A stretch of 64,000 nucleotides of DNA from assembly GCF_004341245.1 (NCBI RefSeq), contig NZ_SLWY01000006.1, positions 177,479 through 241,478 of the forward strand, in the 5' to 3' direction. Under the pieces are notes generated by a model. The model was given only the letters and a program-made list of their open reading frames with translations, did no database searches and was not told the origin of the DNA. Each line of letters begins with the position of its first letter. The stretch's first letter is position 1. The translations under genes and the position numbers were made by a program. Below are positions 16,727-28,795 of this stretch, one piece after another. Origin of the DNA: Plasticicumulans lactativorans (GTDB lineage Bacteria > Pseudomonadota > Gammaproteobacteria > Competibacterales > Competibacteraceae).

Positions 16727-17818
16727 TCAGCTCTTCTTGATGACGATGTTGGGGAAACGGCCGCTGTAGTTCTTGGCCTGCAGGGCGAGGCGGGCCGAGG
16801 CGCGGCGGGCGATCTCGCGGTACAGGCGGCCGATGCGGCCGTCGGGGTCGGCGGCGACGGTCGGACGGCCGGCGTCGGTCTCGGCGCGGATGCGGATGTC
16901 GAGCGGCAGGCTGCCGAGGAACGGTATGCCGTACTCGGCGGCCATGCGCGTACCGCCGCCCTCGCCGAAGATGTGCTCGGCGTGGCCGCACTGCGAGCAG
17001 ATGTGGATGCTCATGTTCTCCACCACGCCGAGCACCGGGACCTCGACCTTCTCGAACATCTTCAGCGCCTTGCGCGCGTCGAGCAGGGCGATGTCCTGCG
17101 GCGTGGTGACGATGATCGCGCCGCTGACCGGGATCTTCTGGCTCAGCGTGAGCTGGACGTCGCCGGTGCCCGGCGGCAGGTCGATGATCAGGTAGTCGAG
17201 ATCCTGCCAGCGCGTGTCGCGCAGCAGTTGCTCCAGCGCCTGCGTGACCATCGGGCCGCGCCAGATCATCGGCGTGTCCTCGTCGACCAGGTAGCCGATG
17301 CTCATGCTCTGCAGGCCGAGGCTGACGACCGGCTCGATGCGCTTGCCGTCGAGCGACTCCGGCCGCTGGTGCGCGCCGAGCATGCGCGGCTGGCTGGGGC
17401 CGTAGATGTCGGCGTCGAGCACCCCCACCCGGCCGCCGTCGGCGGCCAGCGCCAGCGCCAGGTTGACCGCCGTGGTCGACTTGCCGACGCCGCCCTTGCC
17501 GGAGGCGATGGCGATGACGTTCTTCACGCCTTCGAGCGGGCGCAGGCCCTTCTGCACCTCGTGCGCGATCACCTGCGCGCTGACCGCGACCTCGGCACGC
17601 TGCACCCCCGCGACGGCGGCGAGGCGCGTGCGCAGGTCCTGCGCGAGGGCGTCGGCGTGCTCGCCGGCGGGGTAGCCGAGGGCGATGTCGACGTCGACGA
17701 CGCCCCCCTCGATGCGCACGTTCCGCACGCACCTGGCGGCGAGCAGGTCCTTCTCCAGGTAAGGGTCGACCGTGCCCTGCAGCACGGCATCGATGTCGGA
17801 GCGCGAGGGATCGGGCAT
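16727..17818 (-). CDS. apbC: Iron-sulfur cluster carrier ATPase (ApbC/Mrp)
   Basis: 363-residue Mrp/NBP35-type P-loop ATPase that binds and transfers Fe-S clusters. An N-terminal DUF59/MIP18-like domain (about residues 5-85) precedes the deviant Walker A GKGGVGKSTT (near 108), and CSQCGH near residue 276 supplies the CxxC that bridges a cluster in the dimer. The ATG at 17818 is chosen because it begins the DUF59 domain (MPDPSRSDIDAVLQ); an ATG 45 bases upstream would add only unconserved residues. It lies 94 bp downstream of panC and ahead of dcd. Confidence 0.93.
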   Translation of the reverse strand: MPDPSRSDIDAVLQGTVDPYLEKDLLAARCVRNVRIEGGVVDVDIALGYPAGEHADALAQDLRTRLAAVAGVQRAEVAVSAQVIAHEVQKGLRPLEGVKNVIAIASGKGGVGKSTTAVNLALALAADGGRVGVLDADIYGPSQPRMLGAHQRPESLDGKRIEPVVSLGLQSMSIGYLVDEDTPMIWRGPMVTQALEQLLRDTRWQDLDYLIIDLPPGTGDVQLTLSQKIPVSGAIIVTTPQDIALLDARKALKMFEKVEVPVLGVVENMSIHICSQCGHAEHIFGEGGGTRMAAEYGIPFLGSLPLDIRIRAETDAGRPTVAADPDGRIGRLYREIARRASARLALQAKNYSGRFPNIVIKKS

Positions 17819-17912
17819 GGGGGCGGACTCCGTGGAACGCGGGGGATGGCGCGGCGCGCGCATCCGCTTCGGGGCGCACCGGCCCGCCGGGCGGGCGCGG
17901 GCCGGTGCGGCT

Positions 17913-18767
17913 TCAGCCGGGCAGCTCGACCGGGCAGTTGTCGATCAGGCGCGCACGGCCGAGCCAGGCGGCGGCGAGGATGCGCAGGTGGCGGTCGGAC
18001 GCGCCCGGCGCGGCGAGATCGTCGGCGCGACGCACCTGCACGTAGTCGGGCCGCAGCCCGGCCTCGTCGAGCGTTTCGGCGGCAGCGGTCTCGACCGCCG
18101 CGAAATTGCGCTCGCCCGCGCGCAGGCGCTCGGCGGCGGCCGAGAGGACGGCGTACAGCGTCGGCGCCAGCGCACGCTCCGCCGCCGACAGGTAGCCGTT
18201 GCGCGAGCTCATCGCCAGCCCGTCCGCCTCGCGCACCGTCGGCACGCCGACGATGTCGATCGGCATGTCGAGGTCGTCGGCCATGCGCCGGATCACCTGC
18301 AGCTGCTGCCAGTCCTTCTCGCCGAACAGCGCGATGTCGGGCTGCACCATGTTGAAGAGCTTGGCGACGACCGTGGTGACGCCGGTGAAATGCCCCGGCC
18401 GCGACTGGCCGCAGAGGGTGTCGGTGATGTGGGGTACCGCCACCTGGGTCATGCCGTCGAGCCCGCGCGGATAGACCTCGGTCACCGCCGGCGCGAACAG
18501 CACGTCGAGCTGCGCGGCGGCGAGCCGGGTGCGATCGGCGTCGAGCGTGCGCGGGTAGGCAGCGAAGTCCTCGCTGGGCCCGAACTGCATCGGGTTGACG
18601 AACACGCTCGCGATCGTGCGCGGCGCCAGTTCGCGCGCGCGCTCGACCAGCCGGATGTGGCCGGCGTGCAGGTTGCCCATCGTGGGAACGAGTGCGATGC
18701 GTTCGCCGGCGCGACGCCAGGCGGCAAGCGTCGCGCGCAGTTCGGCGATGCCGTGGATCAGTTGCAT
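17913..18767 (-). CDS. panC: Pantothenate synthetase
   Basis: 284-residue pantoate-beta-alanine ligase, the last step of pantothenate synthesis. Motifs are complete: PTMGNLHAGH (ATP-binding HIGH-like), FVNPMQFGPSEDF, FGEKDWQQLQ and the KMSKS-like MSSRNGYLS. It follows panB on the minus strand with a 46-bp gap, giving a panBC pair typical of proteobacteria. Confidence 0.97.
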   Translation of the reverse strand: MQLIHGIAELRATLAAWRRAGERIALVPTMGNLHAGHIRLVERARELAPRTIASVFVNPMQFGPSEDFAAYPRTLDADRTRLAAAQLDVLFAPAVTEVYPRGLDGMTQVAVPHITDTLCGQSRPGHFTGVTTVVAKLFNMVQPDIALFGEKDWQQLQVIRRMADDLDMPIDIVGVPTVREADGLAMSSRNGYLSAAERALAPTLYAVLSAAAERLRAGERNFAAVETAAAETLDEAGLRPDYVQVRRADDLAAPGASDRHLRILAAAWLGRARLIDNCPVELPG

Positions 18768-18813
18768 GTAACGGGGCTTCCTCGAACGTGACAGGAATGG
18801 CGCCCGTGGCGCC

Positions 18814-19632
18814 TCAGAAGGAGTGCTCGGGGGCCGGGAACTCGCCCTGCCGCACGGCGCGCACGTAGGCCTCGAGCGCGCCGCGCACGCCGCCCTCCTG
18901 GCCGGCGATGAAGTTGCGCGAGAACTTCGGCCGGTGCCCGAGGGTGATGTCGAGTATGTCGTAGACCACCAGCACCTGGCCGTCGCAGTCGACGCCCGCC
19001 CCGATGCCGATGGTCGGGATCTCGAGCGCTTCGCTGATGCGGGTGCCGAGCTCGGCCGGGATGCATTCGAGTACCAGCAGATCGGCGCCGGCGTCCTGCA
19101 GCGCGAGCGCATCGTCGAGCATGCGCCGGGCCGACACCTCGTCGCGCCCCTGCACCCGGTAGCCGCCGACCTTGTGCACCGACTGCGGCAGCAGGCCGAG
19201 GTGCGCGCAGACCGGCACGCCGTTGTGGCAGAGGGCGCGCACGAAGCCGAGCACCTCGCTGCCGCCCTCCAGCTTGACCATGCGCGCGCCGCCCTCCTGC
19301 ATCAGCCGCGCGGCGTTGCGCAGGCCCTGGTCGAGCGTCGCGTAGCTCATGAACGGCAGGTCGGCGATCAGCAGCGGCAGGTGGCTGCCGCGGGCGACCA
19401 TCGAGCAGTGGTAGACCATGTCGTCCACGCTGACCGGGACGGTGCTGTCGCGGCCCTGCACCACCATGCCGAGCGAGTCGCCGACGAGGATCACGTCCAC
19501 CCCCGCCGCTTCCATCAGGCCGGCGAAGCTCGCGTCGTAGGCCGTGAGCACGACGATCTTCTCGCCGTTGGCCTTCATGCGGCGCAGGGTCGCAACCGTC
19601 ACCGGCTTGCTGCGGATCGCTTCCGTATACAT
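18814..19632 (-). CDS. panB: Ketopantoate hydroxymethyltransferase
   Basis: 272-residue PanB, which adds a hydroxymethyl group from methylene-tetrahydrofolate to 2-oxoisovalerate. The motifs VLTAYDASFAGLMEAAGVD, VGDSLGMVVQG and GIGAGVDCDGQVLV carry the metal ligands and active site. The start at 19632 (MYTEAIRS) matches the family N-terminus; an in-frame ATG 42 bases earlier is less likely. It lies between a small open frame and panC in the pcnB-folK-panB-panC transcript. Confidence 0.97.
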   Translation of the reverse strand: MYTEAIRSKPVTVATLRRMKANGEKIVVLTAYDASFAGLMEAAGVDVILVGDSLGMVVQGRDSTVPVSVDDMVYHCSMVARGSHLPLLIADLPFMSYATLDQGLRNAARLMQEGGARMVKLEGGSEVLGFVRALCHNGVPVCAHLGLLPQSVHKVGGYRVQGRDEVSARRMLDDALALQDAGADLLVLECIPAELGTRISEALEIPTIGIGAGVDCDGQVLVVYDILDITLGHRPKFSRNFIAGQEGGVRGALEAYVRAVRQGEFPAPEHSF

Positions 19633-19645
19633 GGGTCGGGTTTCC

Positions 19646-19816
19646 TCAGGCCGCCGCGCGGGCGTCGGGCACACGCCCGGGCGCCGAGAGCGCCACGGTG
19701 TCTGCGTTTCGCGACGCCGCCGGTGTCGCGTGCGCCAGCGCGCCGAAGGGGCGCCGGCCGAGGTAATCGCGGGCCCAGTCGTCGACTTGGTTCGCTGAAC
19801 GTTGGCGTTCCGACAT
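19646..19816 (-). CDS. Small hypothetical protein between folK and panB
   Basis: 56-residue open frame, MSERQRSANQVDDWARDYLG and so on, filling the otherwise unexplained 190-bp gap between folK and panB. The ATG is 5 bases after the folK stop and the stop 13 bases before the panB start, which is the packing of a real operon gene. An upstream TGGAG could serve as ribosome site. I recognise no family, and the second half is low-complexity Ala-rich, so it may be non-coding. Confidence 0.4.
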   Translation of the reverse strand: MSERQRSANQVDDWARDYLGRRPFGALAHATPAASRNADTVALSAPGRVPDARAAA

Positions 19817-19821
19817 GCTGA

Positions 19822-20319
19822 CTACTCCAGGGGATCGAGGCGCCGGATGCCCGCACGCGGGCACCCGGCGAGAAGTCGTTGCAGCGTCCCGAGACCCGGG
19901 ACGCACAGATCGGGCGCAAGGTCGGCCAAAGGATACAGGACGAAGGCGCGCTGATGCAGGCGCGGATGCGGAACGCACAGGGTCGGTTCGTCGACCACGG
20001 CGTCGCCGTACAGCAGCAGGTCGAGGTCGAGCGTCCGCGGCCCCCAGCGCACCTCGCGCGTGCGCCCGTGTCCGGCCTCGATCGCCTGCAGCTGCGCGAG
20101 CAGCGCGCCGGGCGCGAGCGCGGTATCGAGGGCGGCGACGGCATTGAGGTAGTCCGGCTGCCCCGGCGGCCCGCCCAGCGGGGCCGTCAGGTACAGCGGC
20201 GAGCGGCCGGCGAACGTGCTGTCCGGCAGCGCGACGAGCGCGGCGCAGGCGGCATCGAGCGCCGCACGCGGATCGCCGAGGTTGGCCCCGAGGCCGATGT
20301 AGGCCCGAACACGGCTCAC
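19822..20319 (-). CDS. folK: HPPK, folate pathway pyrophosphokinase
   Basis: 165-residue 2-amino-4-hydroxy-6-hydroxymethyldihydropteridine pyrophosphokinase. It carries the N-terminal YIGLGANLGDP, the middle RWGPRTLDLDLLLYGD (magnesium-binding DxD) and HPRLHQRAFVLYPL. It pyrophosphorylates hydroxymethyl-dihydropterin for dihydropteroate synthesis. It lies six bases after pcnB, an arrangement common in beta- and gammaproteobacteria. Confidence 0.97.
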   Translation of the reverse strand: MSRVRAYIGLGANLGDPRAALDAACAALVALPDSTFAGRSPLYLTAPLGGPPGQPDYLNAVAALDTALAPGALLAQLQAIEAGHGRTREVRWGPRTLDLDLLLYGDAVVDEPTLCVPHPRLHQRAFVLYPLADLAPDLCVPGLGTLQRLLAGCPRAGIRRLDPLE

Positions 20320-20325
20320 GACGGA

Positions 20326-21693
20326 TCAGGCTTCTGCGGGTCCGGTCGGCACGGCATCCTGGCGGCTGCGCCGCCGCCGCCGCGGCCGCTTGTTCGCGGA
20401 CTCGGCCGCAGGGTGCGCCAGCGCTTCGCGCGCGGCCTCGTCGAGGCCGATGAAGCGCGCCCACCAGGCGGCGAGTTCGCGCACCGGCTCGCCCACCTCG
20501 GCGCGCAACTGCAGGAAGTCGAACGCCGCGCGGAAGCGCGGGTGCCCCGCCAGGCGCAGCGGCCGCTTGCCGGTGATGTCGTGCAGGCGCGGCTGCAGCG
20601 ACCAGATCTCGCGCATCGGCAGCGCGTAGCGGCGCGGCAGCGCGGTGTGGCGCAGCTGCGCCTCGACCACCTCGTCGGCGGCCTGCTGTATCGCCTCGAA
20701 CTCGCCGACGCCGTCGGCGACGTGACATTCGAAGCGCGCACGCACCGGCTCCCACAGCAGCGCGGCATACAGGAAGGCCGGCGTGACCGGCTTGTCGGCC
20801 TGCACGCGCTCGTCGGTGTTCTCCAGCGCGCGCACCACCAGCAGGCGCGGGAAACCGCTCGCCTCGCGCTTCAGGCAGCGGTCGGTGGCCGGGAACAGGT
20901 GGCGGAACAGGCCGTGCAGGCGCAGCAGCTCGAAGGTCTGCACCGCGTAGCCGCCCATGAAGAGCTTGAGCACCTCGTCGAACAGGCGCGCCGGCGGGAT
21001 GTCGCGCAGCAGGTGCCCGAGGACGTGGATGGCCGCCTCGGTCTCGGCCTCCATGCGCATGCCGAGCTTCGCGGCGAAGCGCGCCGCCCGCAGCATCCGC
21101 ACCGGGTCTTCGCGGTAGCGCTGTTCCGGGTCGCCGATCAGGCGGATCACGCCGGCCTCGAGGTCCGCCATGCCGCCGACGTAGTCGAGGACGGAGAAAT
21201 CCTCGATGTCGTAGTACAGCGCGTTGATCGTGAAATCGCGCCGCCAGGCATCGTCCTCGATGGTGCCGTAGACGTTGTCGCTGAGGATGCGGCCGTCGTC
21301 GTCGGTGACCACGCCCTTGTCGTCGTCCTCATCGGCCGAGCTGTGCGCGCGAAAGGTCGCGACCTCGATGATCTCGTCGCCGAACTGCACGTGCGCGAGC
21401 CGGAAGCGCCGGCCGATCAGCCGGCAGTTGCGGAACAGCCGGTAGACCTCCTCGGGGTGCGCATCGGTGCCGACGTCGAAGTCCTTGGGTTCACGCCCGA
21501 GCAGCAGGTCCCGCACGCCCCCGCCCACCAGGCACGCGCGATAGCCGGCCGCGCGCAGGCGGTACATCACCTTCAGCGCATTGGGGCTGATGCGGGAACG
21601 CGAGATGCCATGATCGGAGCGGGGGATGACGGCAGGTGTGCCGGGGGCGAGGTTCGATTCCAATGGCGAGGTTCCGGACGGGCTCTTGTGCAA
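20326..21693 (-). CDS. pcnB: Poly(A) polymerase I
   Basis: 455-residue class II nucleotidyltransferase that adds poly(A) tails to RNA 3-prime ends and so promotes decay. Head-domain motifs are LVGGGVRDLLLGREPKDFDV and RRDFTINALYYD, followed by the RNA-binding domain DPVRMLRAARFAAKLG. The C-terminus is basic (KRPRRRRRSRQ), as in PcnB proteins. Because CCA is genome-encoded in both tRNAs here and pcnB precedes folK, it is more likely PcnB than a CCA-adding enzyme. Confidence 0.94.
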   Translation of the reverse strand: MHKSPSGTSPLESNLAPGTPAVIPRSDHGISRSRISPNALKVMYRLRAAGYRACLVGGGVRDLLLGREPKDFDVGTDAHPEEVYRLFRNCRLIGRRFRLAHVQFGDEIIEVATFRAHSSADEDDDKGVVTDDDGRILSDNVYGTIEDDAWRRDFTINALYYDIEDFSVLDYVGGMADLEAGVIRLIGDPEQRYREDPVRMLRAARFAAKLGMRMEAETEAAIHVLGHLLRDIPPARLFDEVLKLFMGGYAVQTFELLRLHGLFRHLFPATDRCLKREASGFPRLLVVRALENTDERVQADKPVTPAFLYAALLWEPVRARFECHVADGVGEFEAIQQAADEVVEAQLRHTALPRRYALPMREIWSLQPRLHDITGKRPLRLAGHPRFRAAFDFLQLRAEVGEPVRELAAWWARFIGLDEAAREALAHPAAESANKRPRRRRRSRQDAVPTGPAEA

Positions 21694-21713
21694 TGCGAAA
21701 GAGTCCGTATACT
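21686..21713 (+). promoter_or_regulatory. Promoter of tRNA-Glu, overlapping the pcnB start
   Basis: TTGTGC at 21686-21691, 16-base spacer, TATACT at 21708-21713; the tRNA begins 28 bases after the second hexamer. The first hexamer overlaps the first codons of the divergent pcnB gene, so initiation at the two genes could interfere. Confidence 0.55.
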
Positions 21714-21741
21714 ACGCGCCGCATTCACCGGATACCAGCTT

Positions 21742-21817
21742 GCTCCCTTCGTCTAGTGGCCTAGGACACCGCCCTCTCACGGCGGGAACAGGGGTTCGAA
21801 CCCCCTAGGGAGCGCCA
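21742..21817 (+). tRNA. tRNA-Glu (CUC)
   Basis: 76 bases including the encoded CCA. Acceptor GCTCCCT pairs with AGGGAGC, the anticodon stem CCGCC/GGCGG encloses CTCTCAC (anticodon CTC), and the T arm is AGGGGTTCGAACCCCCT. The CUC anticodon reads GAG directly, which suits a very GC-rich genome and supplements the usual UUC isoacceptor. Confidence 0.97.
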
Positions 21818-21985
21818 TCCGATCCCGGCATCCGGATCAGGCACCGCCTCTCCTCGCCGCACTCCGGCATCACCTCCCCATCGTCCTGCTGTCATGCCGT
21901 GCCGCGCCGGTGCGCGCGCGTATCCGCATTGGCGTGTCGCGGCCGGCAAGCTCGCATCGACTTCGCCTGCGCGCGGCGATCGCGC

Positions 21986-22016
21986 GCGGGCCGGCGGCGG
22001 GATGGCGCCGGCCCGC
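21986..22016 (-). terminator. Stem-loop downstream of parC
   Basis: GCGGGCCGGCG and CGCCGGCCCGC pair perfectly (11 bp) around a 9-base loop, starting 14 bases after the parC stop on the minus strand. No T-run follows, so it may be a weak intrinsic terminator or an mRNA-end stabiliser. The rest of the 212-bp gap between tRNA-Glu and parC shows nothing else. Confidence 0.45.
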
Positions 22017-22029
22017 GTCGTCTGAATCG

Positions 22030-24294
22030 TCAGCCCGCCGGCAGCACGGTGGCGGCGTCGACGCGCTGCAGGCCGCGCGGCAGCGGATTGCCGCGGCGCC
22101 CGCGCTCGCCCTCGTAGGCGTCGAGGTCCGCGGGCTTGAGCGTCAGCGTGCGCTTGCCGCAGCCGAGCTGCAGGCTGCCGCCCGGCGGCAGGCAGGCGAG
22201 CGCGACCACGTGGTCCTCGCGCGCCGCGGCGGCCTCGCTGGCGATGCCGATCAGCTTGTTGCCCTTGCCCTTGGCGAGCTGCGGCAGGTCCGCGACCGGA
22301 AACACCAGCATGCGCCCGCCGCGGGTGACGACGGCCAGCCGCTCGCGTGCCGGATCGCCGATCCGCACCGGCACCAGCAGGCGCGCCGCGTCCGGCAGGC
22401 TCACCACCGCCTTGCCCGAGCGGTTGCGGCCGAGCAGGTCCTCGTAGCTGCAGACGAAGCCGTAGCCGGCATCCGACGCCAGCACGTAGCGCTCCTCGGG
22501 GGTGCCGAGCAGCACCGCGACGAAGCTCGCGCCGCTCGGCGGATCGAGCCGCCCGGTGAGCGGTTCGCCGTAGCCGCGCGCCGAGGCGAGGCCGTGGACC
22601 GGCAGCGCATAGGCGCGGCCGGTGTCGTCGAGGAACACCGCCTGCTGGTTGCTGCGCCCCGTCGCCTGCATCAGGAAGCCGTCGCCGGCCTTGTACGTGA
22701 GCCCGGCGCCGTCGACCTCGTGGCCCTTGCCGGCGCGCACCCAGCCCTTCTGCGACAGCACCACGGTGACGGGCTCGCTCGGCGTCAGCGCGGCCTCGTC
22801 CAGCGCCTGCGCCGCGCGGCGCTCGACCAGCCGCGAGCGCCGCGCATCGCCGTACCGGTCGGCGTCGGCGAGGATCTCGGCGCGGATCAGCGCGGTCAGG
22901 CGGGCGGCATCGCCGAGCAGCGCGTTGAGCTCGTCGCGTTCGCGCGCGAGTTCGTCCTGTTCGCCGCGGATCTTCATCTCTTCGAGCCGCGCGAGGTGGC
23001 GCAGCTTGGTTTCGAGGATGGCCTCGGCTTGGATCTCGGAGAGCTGGAAGCGCGCGATCAGGGCGGCCCTGGGCTCGTCCTCGAAGCGCACGATGCGGAT
23101 CACCTCGTCGAGGTTCAGGTAGGCGATCAGCAGGCCTTCGAGGATGTGCAGCCGCGCCTCGACCTTCTCCAGCCGGAAGCGCAGGCGCCGGCGCACGGTG
23201 GCGCGGCGGAACGCCAGCCACTCGACGAGCATCTCGCGCAGGTTCTTCACCCGCGGGCGGCCGTCGAGCCCGATCACGTTGAGGTTGGCGCGCAGGCTGC
23301 GTTCGAGGTCGGTGGTGGCGAACAGGTGGTCCATCAGCGGCTCGACGTCGACGCGGTTCGAGCGCAGCACCAGCACCAGGCGGATCGGGTTCTCGTGGTC
23401 GGATTCGTCGCGCAGATCCTCGACCATCGGCAGCTTCTTGGCCTGCATCTGCGCGGCGATCTGCTCCAGCACCTTGGCGCCCGAGGCCTGGTACGGCAGC
23501 TCGGTGATGACGATCTCGTCGCCGCCGCGCTCGTACTCGTAGCGTGCCCGCACGCGGATCGAGCCGTTGCCACTGGCGTAGAGCCGGACGAGGTCCTCGC
23601 GCGGGGTGACGATCTCGCCGCCGGTGGGGTAGTCCGGGCCCTGCACGTGGGCGCAGAGGGCTTCCAGCGGGGCGTCGGGCGCATCGAGCAGCGCCACGCA
23701 GGCGTGCGCGACCTCGCGCAGGTTGTGCGGCGGGATGTCGGTGGCCATGCCCACGGCGATGCCGGTGGTGCCGTTCAGCAGCACGTTGGGCAGGCGCGCG
23801 GGCAGCAGCAGCGGCTCCTCCAGCGTGCCGTCGAAGTTCGGCGCCCAGTCCACCGTGCCCTGGCCGAGCTCGGCGAGCAGGGTCTGCGCGTAGGGCGCGA
23901 GGCGCGCCTCGGTGTAGCGCATCGCGGCGAAGCTCTTGGGGTCGTCGATCGAGCCCCAGTTGCCCTGCCCGTCCACCAGCGGGTAGCGGTAGCTGAACGG
24001 CTGCGCCATCAGCACCATGGCCTCGTAGCAGGCGCTGTCGCCGTGCGGGTGGTACTTGCCGAGCACGTCGCCGACGGTGCGCGCGCTCTTCTTGTGCTTG
24101 GCGGCGGCGGACAGGCCGAGCTCGCTCATCGCGTAGACGATCCGCCGCTGCACCGGCTTGAGGCCGTCGCCGAGGTGCGGCAGCGCGCGGTCGAGGATCA
24201 CGTACATCGAGTAGTCGAGGTAGGCCTTCTCGGTGAAGGTCCTGAGCGGCAGGCGCTCGGTGTGTTCGGCGGCGATCGGGGTCGGTTCGGGCAT
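22030..24294 (-). CDS. parC: DNA topoisomerase IV subunit A
   Basis: 754-residue type IIA topoisomerase subunit that cleaves and rejoins DNA to decatenate chromosomes. The winged-helix core runs from the N-terminus, with [20 protein letters not shown] as the quinolone-determining region (Ser87 and Glu91, the drug-sensitive residues) and the catalytic Tyr127 in [10 protein letters not shown]. The short C-terminal beta-pinwheel fits ParC rather than GyrA, and parE lies 70 bp upstream on the same strand. Confidence 0.95.
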   Translation of the reverse strand: MPEPTPIAAEHTERLPLRTFTEKAYLDYSMYVILDRALPHLGDGLKPVQRRIVYAMSELGLSAAAKHKKSARTVGDVLGKYHPHGDSACYEAMVLMAQPFSYRYPLVDGQGNWGSIDDPKSFAAMRYTEARLAPYAQTLLAELGQGTVDWAPNFDGTLEEPLLLPARLPNVLLNGTTGIAVGMATDIPPHNLREVAHACVALLDAPDAPLEALCAHVQGPDYPTGGEIVTPREDLVRLYASGNGSIRVRARYEYERGGDEIVITELPYQASGAKVLEQIAAQMQAKKLPMVEDLRDESDHENPIRLVLVLRSNRVDVEPLMDHLFATTDLERSLRANLNVIGLDGRPRVKNLREMLVEWLAFRRATVRRRLRFRLEKVEARLHILEGLLIAYLNLDEVIRIVRFEDEPRAALIARFQLSEIQAEAILETKLRHLARLEEMKIRGEQDELARERDELNALLGDAARLTALIRAEILADADRYGDARRSRLVERRAAQALDEAALTPSEPVTVVLSQKGWVRAGKGHEVDGAGLTYKAGDGFLMQATGRSNQQAVFLDDTGRAYALPVHGLASARGYGEPLTGRLDPPSGASFVAVLLGTPEERYVLASDAGYGFVCSYEDLLGRNRSGKAVVSLPDAARLLVPVRIGDPARERLAVVTRGGRMLVFPVADLPQLAKGKGNKLIGIASEAAAAREDHVVALACLPPGGSLQLGCGKRTLTLKPADLDAYEGERGRRGNPLPRGLQRVDAATVLPAG

Positions 24295-24364
24295 CGGGGC
24301 TCGGAATCAGCGGCGAAGGGGGGCGGCGGCGGTCGGGACGGGCACGGCGGGCGGCGCGGGCCGC

Positions 24365-27527
<3,163 letters not shown>

Positions 27528-27582
27528 CCACCCCTGCGCCCGGCGCTACCGTACCGCTCCTTTTCCGGCAGGCGGCGACACC

Positions 27583-27828
27583 ATGGCGAGCAAGAAGGCG
27601 GCCGTTCCCGATCTCGAGACGGCCCTGACCGAACTCGAGACGCTGGTCGAGACCCTCGAGCGCGGCGACCTCGGCCTGGAGGACGCCCTCAAGCAGTTCG
27701 AGCGCGGCATGGAGCTCTCGCGCGTCTGCCAGGTGGCGCTCGCCAGCGCCGAGCAGCGCGTCGAGCTCCTGCAGAACCGCGCCGGCGAGGAGGCCCTGGT
27801 GCCCTTCGGCGCGCCGGCACAGGACTGA
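27583..27828 (+). CDS. xseB: Exodeoxyribonuclease VII small subunit
   Basis: 81-residue helical protein with the family sequence [20 protein letters not shown] and [20 protein letters not shown]. XseB binds XseA to form exonuclease VII, which degrades single-stranded DNA. It starts the xseB-ispA-dxs cluster, a widespread proteobacterial arrangement; the next gene begins five bases after its stop. Confidence 0.95.
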   Translation: MASKKAAVPDLETALTELETLVETLERGDLGLEDALKQFERGMELSRVCQVALASAEQRVELLQNRAGEEALVPFGAPAQD

Positions 27829-27833
27829 GCGCG

Positions 27834-28721
27834 ATGTCGAGCGAACGCATCCAGGCCTTCCAGGCCCGCGCCGAACAGGCGCTGGAAGCCCGCCTGCCGG
27901 CCGCCGGCACGCTGCCCTGCCGCCTCCACGAGGCGATGCGCTACGCCACCCTCGGCGGCGGCAAGCGCGTGCGACCGGTGCTCGTCTACGCCGCCGGCGA
28001 GGCGGTGGGCGTGCCGGCCGAGGCACTCGACGCCCCCGCCTGTGCCGTCGAGTTCATCCATGCCTATTCGCTGGTGCACGACGACCTGCCGGCGATGGAC
28101 GACGACGACCTGCGCCGCGGCCAGCCGACCTGCCACCGCGCCTTCGACGAGGCCACCGCGATCCTCGCCGGCGACGCCCTGCAGACGCTCGCCTTCCAGG
28201 TGCTCGCCACCGATACCGCGGCACAGGTGGATGCGGCGCGGCGCCTGCGCATGGTGGAGCTGCTCGCGCGCGCCTCCGGCTCGCGCGGCATGGCCGGCGG
28301 GCAGGCGATCGACATGGGCGCGGTGGGGCGCGAGCTGTCACTCGCCGAGCTGGAGAACATGCACATCCACAAGACCGGTGCGCTGATCCGCGCCTCGGTG
28401 CTGCTCGGCGCGCTGTGCCAGCCGCAGGTGGCCGACGCCGATCTCGACCGCCTCGACCACTACGCCAAGTGCATCGGCCTCGCCTTCCAGATCCGCGACG
28501 ACATCCTCGACGTGGTCGGCGACACCGCGACGATCGGCAAGACCCAGGGCGCCGACCTCGCGCTGAACAAGCCGACCTACCCGTCGCTGCTCGGCCTCGA
28601 CGGCGCCCGCGAGCACGCCCGGGCGCTCTACGAGGCGGCGCTCGCCAGCCTCGAACCGCTGGGTGCGCGCGCCGACACGCTGCGCACCATCGCCACCTGG
28701 ATCGTCGATCGCGCGCGCTGA
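27834..28721 (+). CDS. ispA: Farnesyl diphosphate synthase
   Basis: 295-residue trans-prenyl synthase that condenses IPP with DMAPP and GPP to farnesyl diphosphate. The first Asp-rich motif is [10 protein letters not shown] at residues 83-92 and the second is DDILD at 222-226, with [10 protein letters not shown] binding pyrophosphate. It lies five bases after xseB and 74 bp before dxs, joining precursor supply with prenyl-chain synthesis. Confidence 0.95.
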   Translation: MSSERIQAFQARAEQALEARLPAAGTLPCRLHEAMRYATLGGGKRVRPVLVYAAGEAVGVPAEALDAPACAVEFIHAYSLVHDDLPAMDDDDLRRGQPTCHRAFDEATAILAGDALQTLAFQVLATDTAAQVDAARRLRMVELLARASGSRGMAGGQAIDMGAVGRELSLAELENMHIHKTGALIRASVLLGALCQPQVADADLDRLDHYAKCIGLAFQIRDDILDVVGDTATIGKTQGADLALNKPTYPSLLGLDGAREHARALYEAALASLEPLGARADTLRTIATWIVDRAR

Positions 28722-28795
28722 GTGCCGGGGATCGGATTGCAGGGGCCGGCGGGCACCCCGATAATCGCGCTCCTTCACGACCACGCGACCCGCCC

